This document shows, in pieces, positions 8,468-17,131 of a stretch of DNA of 64,000 bases. Source of the stretch: Candidatus Zixiibacteriota bacterium (lineage in GTDB: Bacteria > Zixibacteria > MSB-5A5 > GN15 > FEB-12); the NCBI GenBank assembly GCA_028289585.1, contig JANQPI010000010.1, positions 310,001-374,000 on the forward strand, read 5' to 3'. Made by a program: the position numbers and the translations under genes. The notes beneath the pieces are model-generated. The model was given only the letters and a program-made list of their open reading frames with translations, did not search any database and was not told the origin of the DNA. Positions within the stretch are counted from its first letter, which is position 1. The number at the start of each line of letters is the position of its first letter.

Positions 8468-9838
8468 CTAGCAGCCGTTGGCCGTAAGGATCTCATCCAG
8501 TTTGGCTACCGACCGGTGGATGTCCTCTTCTGTTGTCTTCCAGTTGCAAAGACTCAGCCGCAGAGCGACGTCCCCCCGCCAATTGGTGTTGCTTGTCCAG
8601 AATACTGCGCATGTGTCAATCGCTTCCTGTATCTGATCCCGGCGTTCCGGATTCAGTTTGACCAACACCTGATTCAGCACGACGTCATTGAGAATTGTGT
8701 GGCCGCGGTCGCTCAGTTGATCGGCGAACAGTTTGGCCAGCCGACAACAATTCTCAACTAACTCGATGACACCCTTTCGACCGAGAGATCGCAGTGCCGC
8801 GTAGACCGCAATCGAACGGGCGCGCCGAGAGAGCTGTGGTGCCAGGAATGACATGATATGTTTCTGCCGGTCGTCCATCAGGTACGACGCCGAGGTGGAG
8901 AACGTCCGAAACAGTGTCTCTGGGTCGCGCACAAAGGCAACACCGCTGTCGTACGGGACATTCAGCCACTTATGCGCATCGACCGCCCATGAGTCGGCGA
9001 GGTGATGTCCGTGCAGGAGGTGCTGATACTTTGGTGAGACAGAGGCCCAGAGGCCGAAGGCGCCATCGACATGCACCCAGCTGGTGGCTCGACGAATCCG
9101 GCCGCAAATCTCGGCGATCGGATCTATGCTGCCGCTGTCGACATTACCAACCTGCACACAGTAAATCGCCGGGCCGTCAACTACCGGTACCTCGTCGGCG
9201 ATCATCGCACCGTTGTCGTCTGTTGGTACTCTGATGACGTCACCACGACCCAGACCGAGCATCGCCAGGGACTTGCCGACAGAGCTGTGCGCCTGATCGG
9301 AAACGACCAGCGTTAACCGCGGTGCCCCCCAAATACCGTGTTCCTCGACATCCCACCCGAGCTTCTCCAGCAGGTGGTGTCGGGCAGCGGCGAGACAGGC
9401 AAAGCTTGCCATCGTCGCCCCGGTAACGAACACGCCCCGCGACGATTGCGGCAGTCCGATGAGTTCGCGAATCCAATTGACCGCGACCAACTCCAACTCG
9501 ATGCCAAGCGGCGAGATGACCGGTGCGTAGTTGCATTGATCCCAGGTCGATGTCAGCCAGTCGGCTGCCAGCGCGGCCGGGAGGGTTCCACCGACGACAA
9601 AGCCAAAGAAGCGCGGACCGGCGCTGGCGACGGCTACTTTCGAACCAATTCGGTCGAGCTCGTCGATTACCTCCTCCGCTGGCATTCCCTCATCAGGGAA
9701 GGGGCCGTCGAAGTCGAGTACCTTGACCCGGAGATCCTCTGTTGGGAGGACTGGCATGTCATCAAGTTGTTCCAGGTAGTCAGACGCGCGGTTGGCGGTG
9801 TCGGTCAGGAGAGTGCGAACGCTTTCTTTCACTAACAT
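8468..9838 (-). CDS. Pyridoxal-dependent (aromatic-L-amino-acid type) decarboxylase
   Basis: 456 aa; PLP-lysine context 'SWAVDAHKWLNVPYDSGVAFVRD'; 'HVDGAFGLWA'. Confidence 0.9.
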   Translation of the reverse strand: MLVKESVRTLLTDTANRASDYLEQLDDMPVLPTEDLRVKVLDFDGPFPDEGMPAEEVIDELDRIGSKVAVASAGPRFFGFVVGGTLPAALAADWLTSTWDQCNYAPVISPLGIELELVAVNWIRELIGLPQSSRGVFVTGATMASFACLAAARHHLLEKLGWDVEEHGIWGAPRLTLVVSDQAHSSVGKSLAMLGLGRGDVIRVPTDDNGAMIADEVPVVDGPAIYCVQVGNVDSGSIDPIAEICGRIRRATSWVHVDGAFGLWASVSPKYQHLLHGHHLADSWAVDAHKWLNVPYDSGVAFVRDPETLFRTFSTSASYLMDDRQKHIMSFLAPQLSRRARSIAVYAALRSLGRKGVIELVENCCRLAKLFADQLSDRGHTILNDVVLNQVLVKLNPERRDQIQEAIDTCAVFWTSNTNWRGDVALRLSLCNWKTTEEDIHRSVAKLDEILTANGC

Positions 9839-9949
9839 GTGAACCCCGTATGTGATAGCAGCCTTCGTAGAAAAAATAGTCGGGGTTTAAATGGGAAGCA
9901 AGAGGGGCGGAGGAATTGACTGGCTTTATCGTGACTGCGGTAGCACCTA

Positions 9950-9974
9950 AGTCACCCTGAGCGTAGTCGAGGGG
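9950..9974 (+). repeat. REP-like dispersed repeat, copy A
   Basis: AGTCACCCTGAGCGTAGTCGAGGGG; near-identical to the reverse complement of 10909-10935. Confidence 0.7.
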
Positions 9975-10093
9975 GAATATGTTCAGAAACTCTCGGGCGT
10001 GGCAGGCTCTTGTCCTGCCCGTCTTTCTGCCCTGACGGGTGGCCCGGCCAAGGCCATTCCGCCGCGAACGAAGAACCATGGAGTGAATTGTCG

Positions 10094-10399
10094 TCAAGGC
10101 TGAGTCGGGTAATCAAGCTCCGGTCCGCCTCGTCGATACGGTAGCGTGCGGCTTTGACGTTCCAACTCGTCTGACCACTCACCTCTCTTGCTGCGTTTTG
10201 ATGCCCAAAGCTCGTCATCGAATGGCTCAAAATACCTGGCCAGATAGTCGACTGCTTGTTCAAGGGCGTTCACGCCGAAGTACTCAGCAATTATGTACAC
10301 CCGATCGGCATCAACGCGAATGTTCGAGTGACAGTTGAGTCCATGAATGTCTAGATCGCCAACATACCTGCGTTGTACTTTGGGTGACTCAAGAAGCAT
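10094..10399 (-). pseudogene. Hypothetical protein fragment, likely 3' part of a frameshifted gene with 10486-10845
   Basis: 'MLLESPKVQRRYVGDLDIHGLNCHSNIRVDADRVYIIAEYFGVNALEQAVDYLARYFEPF' looks genuinely coding; the frame stays open upstream of the ATG through 'STSFFIIDWLAIDEESS'. Confidence 0.45.
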
Positions 10400-10485
10400 C
10401 GAAGACTCTTCATCTATTGCCAGCCAGTCGATAATAAAAAAACTTGTCGATCAAGCTAGGAAGAGCTGGGTAGATGGGCGTGCTG

Positions 10486-10845
10486 TCATGCCCTGGAGCC
10501 CTGGAGCCCTGGAGCCCTGAAGATCGTGGAACTCCATGAAGGCTCGACCTTGAAGTCCGAAAAGAAACTTCTAAGTTTATCATCTCCAAAGTCCTTGAAG
10601 GTAGCAATAGTAGGATACGTTGAGCAGAAGACGTAATCACCCGGCAGTAGACTAGCCCCGACGAGGCCACGGATGAAGTCGACCTCAAACGCTAGTGCTG
10701 TGATTCCAAAGAAGTCGACCTGGACTGTGTCAATACCCAATGAACTGATTACAGTTGGGGATATCGGTTCTAGCTTTCGATATTCCAACATTCTGGTATT
10801 CGGTACTTGAATCCGCATCCATTCTAAGGTTCGGTTTTCGGCCAT
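10486..10845 (-). CDS. Hypothetical protein (possibly 5' part of a frameshifted gene)
   Basis: Good Shine-Dalgarno on the minus strand (GAGGAG, 9 nt before ATG); ends inside the 8-bp tandem repeat. Confidence 0.55.
   Translation of the reverse strand: MAENRTLEWMRIQVPNTRMLEYRKLEPISPTVISSLGIDTVQVDFFGITALAFEVDFIRGLVGASLLPGDYVFCSTYPTIATFKDFGDDKLRSFFSDFKVEPSWSSTIFRAPGLQGSRA
10491..10522. repeat. 8-bp tandem repeat (CCCTGGAG)x3 + CCCTGAAG
   Basis: Read directly: ccctggag ccctggag ccctggag ccctgaag. Confidence 0.9.
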
Positions 10846-10908
10846 CTGCTTTGCTCCTCAATTGACGACAGTCGAGGTGCGCGTCACGGTCAAAGTTTCT
10901 CATCGTGT

Positions 10909-10935
10909 CCCCACTCGACTACGCTCGGGGTGACT
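10909..10935 (-). repeat. REP-like dispersed repeat, copy B (inverted relative to copy A)
   Basis: CCCCACTCGACTACGCTCGGGGTGACT; reverse complement AGTCACCCCGAGCGTAGTCGAGTGGGG. Confidence 0.7.
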
Positions 10936-11203
10936 TTGGACTCTCGTGCGCGGCAGGTGTTCCTTCGGCAAGTTCAGGACAAGCCCCGCCTGCCCGGTCC
11001 AACATTAAGCATCGGTCATGAACTGCCAATTCCTGACGGCTATATAGCTGTTTGCCAATCGTACTCGCAAGGGAGCGCTGCCAGTGTCCGGCCCAACGCG
11101 GGGCGTGTTGAATCTTGACGATCAGGCTCGCCCGTTCTACCCAAGATAAAGAATCCGGGCACCGGGTGCCTGCGTGAGATGTAACGATCGGAGTAGCTGA
11201 CTA

Positions 11204-12277
11204 ATGGATCTCGACAAGCTGCGCACGACCCTCGACGCCATCGACGCCGATATTGTCGGACTGCTCAACCGTCGCATGGAACTCGCGGTCCGCGCCCGCA
11301 ACCTGAAGACGGCGATACTCGCGTCCGACCGCGAGCAGTCGGTACTGTCGCAGGCGCGGCAGAATTCGATCGGTCTGCTCGTGCCGGAGTTCACCGAAAG
11401 TCTCTACAAGACGATCATGGAGGAATCACGGCGATTGCAGGCGCTTGACTTGCAATTGGTGGGGTTTCAGGGGGAACACGGCGCGCACTCCGAACGGGCA
11501 TCGATGCAGCTGCACGAGACGGCGATTCCGATTCCGCACACCGATTTCTCCGATGTCTTCGACGGGGTAGCATCGGGCGTATTGAGTCTCGGTGTCGTGC
11601 CGCTTGAGAACTCGTTGGGGGGGACGGTTGCGACGGTCGAGGAGCTCGTGATGGAGCGCGATCTGCATATCACGTCCGAACTTTATCTGCCAGTCCAACA
11701 CTGTCTGCTGACGTTGCCTGGCCAGGCACTCGAAGACATCCGTATCGTCTATTCGCACCCGCAGGCGTTGTCGCAGGCGCGACGGTGGTTGGACAAACAC
11801 GAAATCGAATCGCAGCCGTATTACGACACCGCCGGTGCGGCGCTGATGCTCCGTCGCGAACGACCGACCGCGGCTGGTGTTCTCGCCGGTGAGCTGTGCG
11901 CCGATCTCTATCAGCTCGATATCATCGCACGGGAGATTGCCGATTCACCGGTCAATGTGACACGGTTTGTGACAATCAGTCGCGAGCCGACGGCCAACGG
12001 CAGCAAGTGCTCAATCGTCTTCTATCTCGATAACAAGCCCGGCTCGCTGTCGCGCTGTCTGGAGATTCTGTCCGGGGCCAGAATTAACCTGACGCGGATA
12101 GCGTCACGCCCCGCTCCGGGCGAGCCGGATGCGGTCGCATTTCTGTGCGATCTTCAGGGGTCACCCGACCAGGATCACGTATCCCAAGCGTTTGCCGATC
12201 TGCAGCAACATGCGAGCTACTTTCGCCTCCTCGGCTGCTATCCGGAGTCCGATCCACGACCGGACAGGTCAGCATGA
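11204..12277 (+). CDS. pheA: Bifunctional chorismate mutase/prephenate dehydratase (P-protein)
   Basis: N-terminal chorismate mutase 'MDLDKLRTTLDAIDADIVGLLNRRMELAVRARNLK'; PDT 'GFQGEHGAHSERA', 'GVVPLENSLGGTV'; C-terminal ACT 'CSIVFYLDNKPGSLSRCLEIL'. Confidence 0.95.
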   Translation: MDLDKLRTTLDAIDADIVGLLNRRMELAVRARNLKTAILASDREQSVLSQARQNSIGLLVPEFTESLYKTIMEESRRLQALDLQLVGFQGEHGAHSERASMQLHETAIPIPHTDFSDVFDGVASGVLSLGVVPLENSLGGTVATVEELVMERDLHITSELYLPVQHCLLTLPGQALEDIRIVYSHPQALSQARRWLDKHEIESQPYYDTAGAALMLRRERPTAAGVLAGELCADLYQLDIIAREIADSPVNVTRFVTISREPTANGSKCSIVFYLDNKPGSLSRCLEILSGARINLTRIASRPAPGEPDAVAFLCDLQGSPDQDHVSQAFADLQQHASYFRLLGCYPESDPRPDRSA

Positions 12278-13326
12278 GCTTTTATGACTTTGTCGCGCGC
12301 GCGGCTCGTCTTGAATCCGACGGTGCCGATCTGATCCGCCTCGATATCGGCGCAACGCAACTCCCCACGCCCCGGGCAGCAATCGAACGTGCCACCCAAT
12401 TCGTTGCTCAACAGAAGGCTGAGTACGTCTCCGCATTGGGGACCGATTCGTTTCGCGAGGTGATTGCCCGACGAGAGGACGTGTCGCCTGATCAGGTTGT
12501 CGTCGGTCCGGGGTCGAAATACCTTCTGTATGCGATTGCCAAGGCACTGTTGCGTACCGGGGACCGCGTGATCATCCCAACGCCCGCCTGGCCGGCGTAT
12601 GCGATGATTTGCGACGAGCTCGGGGCGGAGGCCGTGATGGTCCCTGCTGAGATTGACAATAATTGGCACCCAGGATCATTGCCGTTCGACGATGCCGAGC
12701 TGCTTATCCTCTGTAATCCGCACAATCCGACGTCGATTGTGTATGCCGAATCGCGGGTTCGCGACTGGATAGAAGTGGCCACCGAGCGCAAAATCCCGAT
12801 CCTTCTCGATGAAGCGTATCGGGGGCTTGCGTTTTCACCGATCGAGACGTTTCCCGACACGATTCGTGTCCGCTCGTTTTCGAAAGAGTTCTCAATGGAG
12901 GGATGGCGGCTGGCATACGCGGTTGTCCCGGTATCATTGACCGCACGACTGAGTCGATTCATCTCGGCCACCGTGACGTGCGTCTCACCAATCATGCAGG
13001 AGGCTGGGGAGAGTGTGCTTGCCGACGATGAGCTGATACTGACCTCGTTCCGGGCGCAATGGCGGCAACGCGCTGACCATGCAATCGCCGAACTCCGCGC
13101 CGCCGGGTTCCGTTTTGCCGAACCGGGGGCAGCGATGTATCTCTTTGCGACTCATGACGGCATCACCGACTCAGTCGCATACAGCGAGCGGGCGTTGGAT
13201 GCCGGCGTTGCCGTGTCGGCCGGCCAGTACTTCGCGGGTTACAATCGGTTTGTGCGGATGTCGCTCAATCGCGACGCCGATACGCTGACAGAAGCGGTAC
13301 GGCGGATGACGGTGGTCCTGGGTTGA
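12274..13326 (+). CDS. Class I/II aminotransferase (HisC/aromatic type)
   Basis: Start ATG 12274 overlaps the pheA stop (ATGA); 'CNPHNPTSIVY', 'LDEAYRGLAF', 'RSFSKEFSMEGWRLAYAV' PLP lysine motif. Confidence 0.9.
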   Translation: MSFYDFVARAARLESDGADLIRLDIGATQLPTPRAAIERATQFVAQQKAEYVSALGTDSFREVIARREDVSPDQVVVGPGSKYLLYAIAKALLRTGDRVIIPTPAWPAYAMICDELGAEAVMVPAEIDNNWHPGSLPFDDAELLILCNPHNPTSIVYAESRVRDWIEVATERKIPILLDEAYRGLAFSPIETFPDTIRVRSFSKEFSMEGWRLAYAVVPVSLTARLSRFISATVTCVSPIMQEAGESVLADDELILTSFRAQWRQRADHAIAELRAAGFRFAEPGAAMYLFATHDGITDSVAYSERALDAGVAVSAGQYFAGYNRFVRMSLNRDADTLTEAVRRMTVVLG

Positions 13327-13339
13327 CGTGCTGTGCTGA

Positions 13340-14683
13340 TCAATCGATGCCGTAGCACAACCGACGAGCCACTCGTCCCGCCCAATTCATCAATCCTGCC
13401 TTGGCGATTGTTGCTGTCAATGGACCGAACTTGCGATAAGCGAGATTGAAGAGCAGAAAGGGCACACGACGGCTGTCGTGGGGCATCCGCTTCCAAATGT
13501 TGGGCCAGGAATAGAACTGATCATACATCCAGCGGTATCCGTTTTCGAGTTCCGCAGGCGACATCTGTGCTGGGTGAAAGACCGCGTGAGCAGTGTTGTA
13601 ATGATCCGTGTTGGTATCAAAGATGCGCCCCTCGGCTGCCAGACTGGCGTGGAGTTTCGTTCCGGGATAGGGTGTCAGGATGTGAGTCGTCATCGTCTCG
13701 ATCTTGTTACTCACAAGCCAGTCGAGCGTATCGGCAAACACCGAAGGGCCGTCATCATCGAAGCCAAACGCAAGTGATGCGTTGACCATGATACCGCGAT
13801 CATGGAGGCGACGAATCGTCGTCTCGTATTCGTTGACATTGTTTTGACGTTTCTTAACCGCTCGTAGTGACGGTTCGTTGACTGACTCGAAACCGATAAA
13901 CAACGACCGGCACCCCGAGTCGGCAAATGCGTCAAGCAGACTCTCATGAGCGCCGATGTTTGCTGAAACGGCACCGTGCCAAACAATATCCCGAGTTGCA
14001 AGCGTACGAGCGAGGTGATATGCCCAACCGATATCTCCGATCAGATTATCATCGATGAACATCACTTGACGAGAGGGCATCGCGTCAATCTCCGCGAGAA
14101 TGTGATTGAGCGGTCGTTGTCGATAGATGTTGTGTACGTACTCGCACGAGTTGTAGCAGAACGCACATCGAAAGACACAGCCTCGGGTAGCGGTCAACAC
14201 GTTTGTGTAGAGATACCGCGATCGATCGATATCGTTCCACTGTGGTATCGGTTGCAACGAAAGATCAGTTGGCGTTGTGGCGAAATACGTTTGTGCCAGG
14301 CCGCCGTTGGCGGCATCGGCAAGAATTGATTCCCAGAGCATCTCTGCTTCGCCGATGCAAATCGAATCTGCGTAGTGACTCGCTTCATCAGGACAAGCAG
14401 ACGCATGAATGCCACCGAGGATGACAGGGACGCCCCGACGTCGATACTCGGCAGCAATAGCGTATGCCCGCTTCGCTGTATCTATGTTGACCGTTATGCC
14501 GACAAGGTCTGGCGTATCGGTATGGGCGACACGTTCGACGTTTTCATCAGCGATAACCACATCGTGGTCATTGGGTGTCAGCGCTGCCAGCGTGAGGAGA
14601 CCTAGCGACGGCGACATCGCCCGCTTGTACTCGGTGTCCATTGGTCGGAGGGACATCCGAGGGGAGATAAGTTTTACCTGCAC
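13340..14683 (-). CDS. B12-binding radical SAM protein
   Basis: N-terminal cobalamin-binding-like domain 'SPSLGLLTLAALTPNDHDVVIADENVE...ILGGIHASACPDEA'; radical SAM CxxxCxxC 'CVFRCAFC'. Confidence 0.9.
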   Translation of the reverse strand: MQVKLISPRMSLRPMDTEYKRAMSPSLGLLTLAALTPNDHDVVIADENVERVAHTDTPDLVGITVNIDTAKRAYAIAAEYRRRGVPVILGGIHASACPDEASHYADSICIGEAEMLWESILADAANGGLAQTYFATTPTDLSLQPIPQWNDIDRSRYLYTNVLTATRGCVFRCAFCYNSCEYVHNIYRQRPLNHILAEIDAMPSRQVMFIDDNLIGDIGWAYHLARTLATRDIVWHGAVSANIGAHESLLDAFADSGCRSLFIGFESVNEPSLRAVKKRQNNVNEYETTIRRLHDRGIMVNASLAFGFDDDGPSVFADTLDWLVSNKIETMTTHILTPYPGTKLHASLAAEGRIFDTNTDHYNTAHAVFHPAQMSPAELENGYRWMYDQFYSWPNIWKRMPHDSRRVPFLLFNLAYRKFGPLTATIAKAGLMNWAGRVARRLCYGID

Positions 14684-14791
14684 ACAACCTCATGGCGGTT
14701 CTCCCGACCTATCGACCAGTTGTACCATCTGTGTTGCATCCGGTTCCGCGGGCAATGAGATAATCCGATCTCTGTCACTGCCTGTCGACCG

Positions 14792-15445
14792 CTATTTCTT
14801 CCGCGTGTAGATTACCTCGACCATTGTGAACGGATCGGCGCCGTAGATCGCCTCGGCACCCTTCATGATGACTTCAAACTTCCAGGTATCATCGTCGATG
14901 AACGTCAACGTCATGTCGTACACCTGGGTGAAGCCAACGATAGGATCCTCGTCAGTACCGGAAACGGTGATCGTTTCGGTCGCCTCATCGTATTCGCCAC
15001 TCGCCGCTACTGAATACGTCCCCCAGCTATCGAAACCGACGTAGGAATACGTTTCGTGTCGGCGATCGAAGCCCATGATGAACAGCCCTTCACCGTCCAT
15101 CATCGAACCTTCGGTCACAAACGTCCCCTCGATGAATCGTCCGCCGAGAATGGTGTCGATCGATGCCGAACCACCAATGATCATGGGTGAGCCGTCGGCA
15201 TTCATCCACATCTTGACGTCCGTCGACCATTCACCCACGAGTTGTGTGAGTCGTTCGTGCTCAGGGCCGGGCTGGCCGAGCTCCATCATTTTAGCCATCA
15301 TCTCTTGTTGTTCCTGCGGACTTGGCTTTTCCTGAGCGATGGCGGTCGTAGCTGCGAGAATCAGAATGGTAACGCCGTACGTATACCGGTACAGTGAGCG
15401 GAGCATGGGTTTCCCTCCTCGTGTCATTGCGATTGGTTCTGTCAC
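14792..15445 (-). CDS. DUF1579-family secreted protein
   Basis: Signal peptide; 'GPEHERLTQLVGEWSTDVKMWMNADGSPMIIGGSASIDTILGGRFIEGTF...GFDRRHETYSYVGFDSWGT' typical of DUF1579. Confidence 0.75.
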   Translation of the reverse strand: MTEPIAMTRGGKPMLRSLYRYTYGVTILILAATTAIAQEKPSPQEQQEMMAKMMELGQPGPEHERLTQLVGEWSTDVKMWMNADGSPMIIGGSASIDTILGGRFIEGTFVTEGSMMDGEGLFIMGFDRRHETYSYVGFDSWGTYSVAASGEYDEATETITVSGTDEDPIVGFTQVYDMTLTFIDDDTWKFEVIMKGAEAIYGADPFTMVEVIYTRKK

Positions 15446-15534
15446 CGATGCATCTGGTTTAATTACGATTGAAACAGACTGCCGCTCGATAGTATACTAC
15501 CTGATATTGTCGATAGCCAAAGGTGATTCTTCCC

Positions 15535-16965
15535 ATGATCGTTGAACAGATTTTCGAACCGAAACTCTCACAATACACCTATCTGATCGGATCTGGTGCG
15601 ACCGGAGAGGCAATCATTGTCGATCCGATGCGGGATATCGATCGCTATCTGACACTTGCCGAGGCTAAAGGTCTGCGGATCGTAGCGGCCGCGGAAACTC
15701 ACATTCACGCCGACTACGTAACCGGGTTGCGAGAGTTCGCCGAGTCCGGAATACTCGTCTATGCGTCGGCCGAGGGGGGAAGCGAGTGGCAGTATGAGTG
15801 GTTACGTTCATCAACGTATGATTATCAGTTACTGACCGACCAAGACAGCTTCGCTGTCGGAGATATTCACTTCGAGGTCCGTCACACGCCGGGGCACACT
15901 TCCGAGCACTTGATCTATCTGGTCACCGACCTGAGTCGGGACGAAGACAAGCCGCTTGCTATCGTGAGTGGAGACTTTCTCTTCGTTGGCGATGTCGGCC
16001 GCCCGGATCTTCTCGAGAGTGCGGTCGGTCAGCTTGGTACAATGGCCGAACAGGCTCGAGTCTTGTACGATTCGATTGACTTGTTGCGACACCTTCCCGC
16101 CGACCTTGTCGTCTGGCCCGGACATGGTGCCGGTTCGGCGTGTGGTAAAGCGCTCGGAGCGGTGCCGATGTCGAGTCTCGGCTATGAGCTGGCAACCAAT
16201 CCATCGGTTGCGGCGGCGAGCGATGCCGAGCGGTTTGTCAGTTACATCACTGCCGATCAACCGGAGCCGCCGCCCTACTTTGCCCGTTGCAAAGAGCTGA
16301 ATCGTAAAGGACCGCCGGTGCTCAACGGACTCCCGATCGTCTCGTCGGTGCTTACCGATGAGATAGCGACGCTCGTCGCCGACGAATCCGTGCAGCTTAT
16401 CGATACGCGTGATTGGGAGACATTCATCTCTGGCCACCTGCCGCGGTCGCTCTTCATTCCAACAACGAGTGCGATCTCCACGCTACTTGGTTCCTACGTT
16501 GACCCCACTCGGCGCGCGGTGTTGATTGCTCATGCCGACGACGTTGAGGATTTCGCCCGTCATGGCGTACGTGTTGGAGTTGACGGTATCGATGGCGTGA
16601 TTTATCCGGATCAATTTGAAGCCTATGTCCAGGCGGGTGGTACGTTGGCAACGCTACCCGAACAGCATATACTCGATGTCGAACTCGCGTCACTGACGCA
16701 TGATGATACCTTGGTAGACGTTCGTCGCAGTGCGGAGCTACGCGAAACGGGTACGCTGGCAGGCTCGATCAACATCTCTCATTCCCAGGTTGCCAGCCGC
16801 AGCGATGAATTACCCGACGGCAAGCACCTCATCGTCTATTGCCGAACAGGGAATCGCTCGCGGTATGCTGCTGCTTTGATGGCTAGTCGGGGGTGGCGGG
16901 TGACGAATCTCGGAGGTGGGATCGTCGACTGGATTGATCGGAATCTTCCGGTTGAATCTCGCTAG
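15535..16965 (+). CDS. MBL-fold metallohydrolase with rhodanese domains (persulfide-dioxygenase-like)
   Basis: 'ETHIHADYVTGLREFA', 'HTPGHTSEHLIYLV', 'SGDFLFVGDVGRPDL', 'WPGHGAGSACGK'; C-terminal rhodanese 'LIVYCRTGNRSRYAAALMASRGWRVTNLGGGI'. Confidence 0.9.
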   Translation: MIVEQIFEPKLSQYTYLIGSGATGEAIIVDPMRDIDRYLTLAEAKGLRIVAAAETHIHADYVTGLREFAESGILVYASAEGGSEWQYEWLRSSTYDYQLLTDQDSFAVGDIHFEVRHTPGHTSEHLIYLVTDLSRDEDKPLAIVSGDFLFVGDVGRPDLLESAVGQLGTMAEQARVLYDSIDLLRHLPADLVVWPGHGAGSACGKALGAVPMSSLGYELATNPSVAAASDAERFVSYITADQPEPPPYFARCKELNRKGPPVLNGLPIVSSVLTDEIATLVADESVQLIDTRDWETFISGHLPRSLFIPTTSAISTLLGSYVDPTRRAVLIAHADDVEDFARHGVRVGVDGIDGVIYPDQFEAYVQAGGTLATLPEQHILDVELASLTHDDTLVDVRRSAELRETGTLAGSINISHSQVASRSDELPDGKHLIVYCRTGNRSRYAAALMASRGWRVTNLGGGIVDWIDRNLPVESR

Positions 16966-17131
16966 GTCGGTAACGCATCTCGTTCACTACGGCGATTTCG
17001 GTCCTTTGATTCCACGTTTTATTGTCCACTTCACAATCTAGGCGCTATTGCCGGAATGTGGCGATTCATGTATACTGTCGCCATCCAGCGTTGGTACGTG
17101 ATTTTTAAGCGGATTGTGGGAGGACGCGAAA

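Noticed and set aside
9780-10263. Minus-strand ORFs 9780-10097 and 9952-10263
   Set aside because: Overlap the decarboxylase start, each other, the REP-like repeat and the better-supported 10094-10399 frame. Compositions look non-coding.
12145-12273. Track start of the aminotransferase at 12145
   Set aside because: Would overlap pheA by ~130 nt with non-homologous residues. ATG 12274 gives a canonical ATGA junction and a sensible N-terminus.
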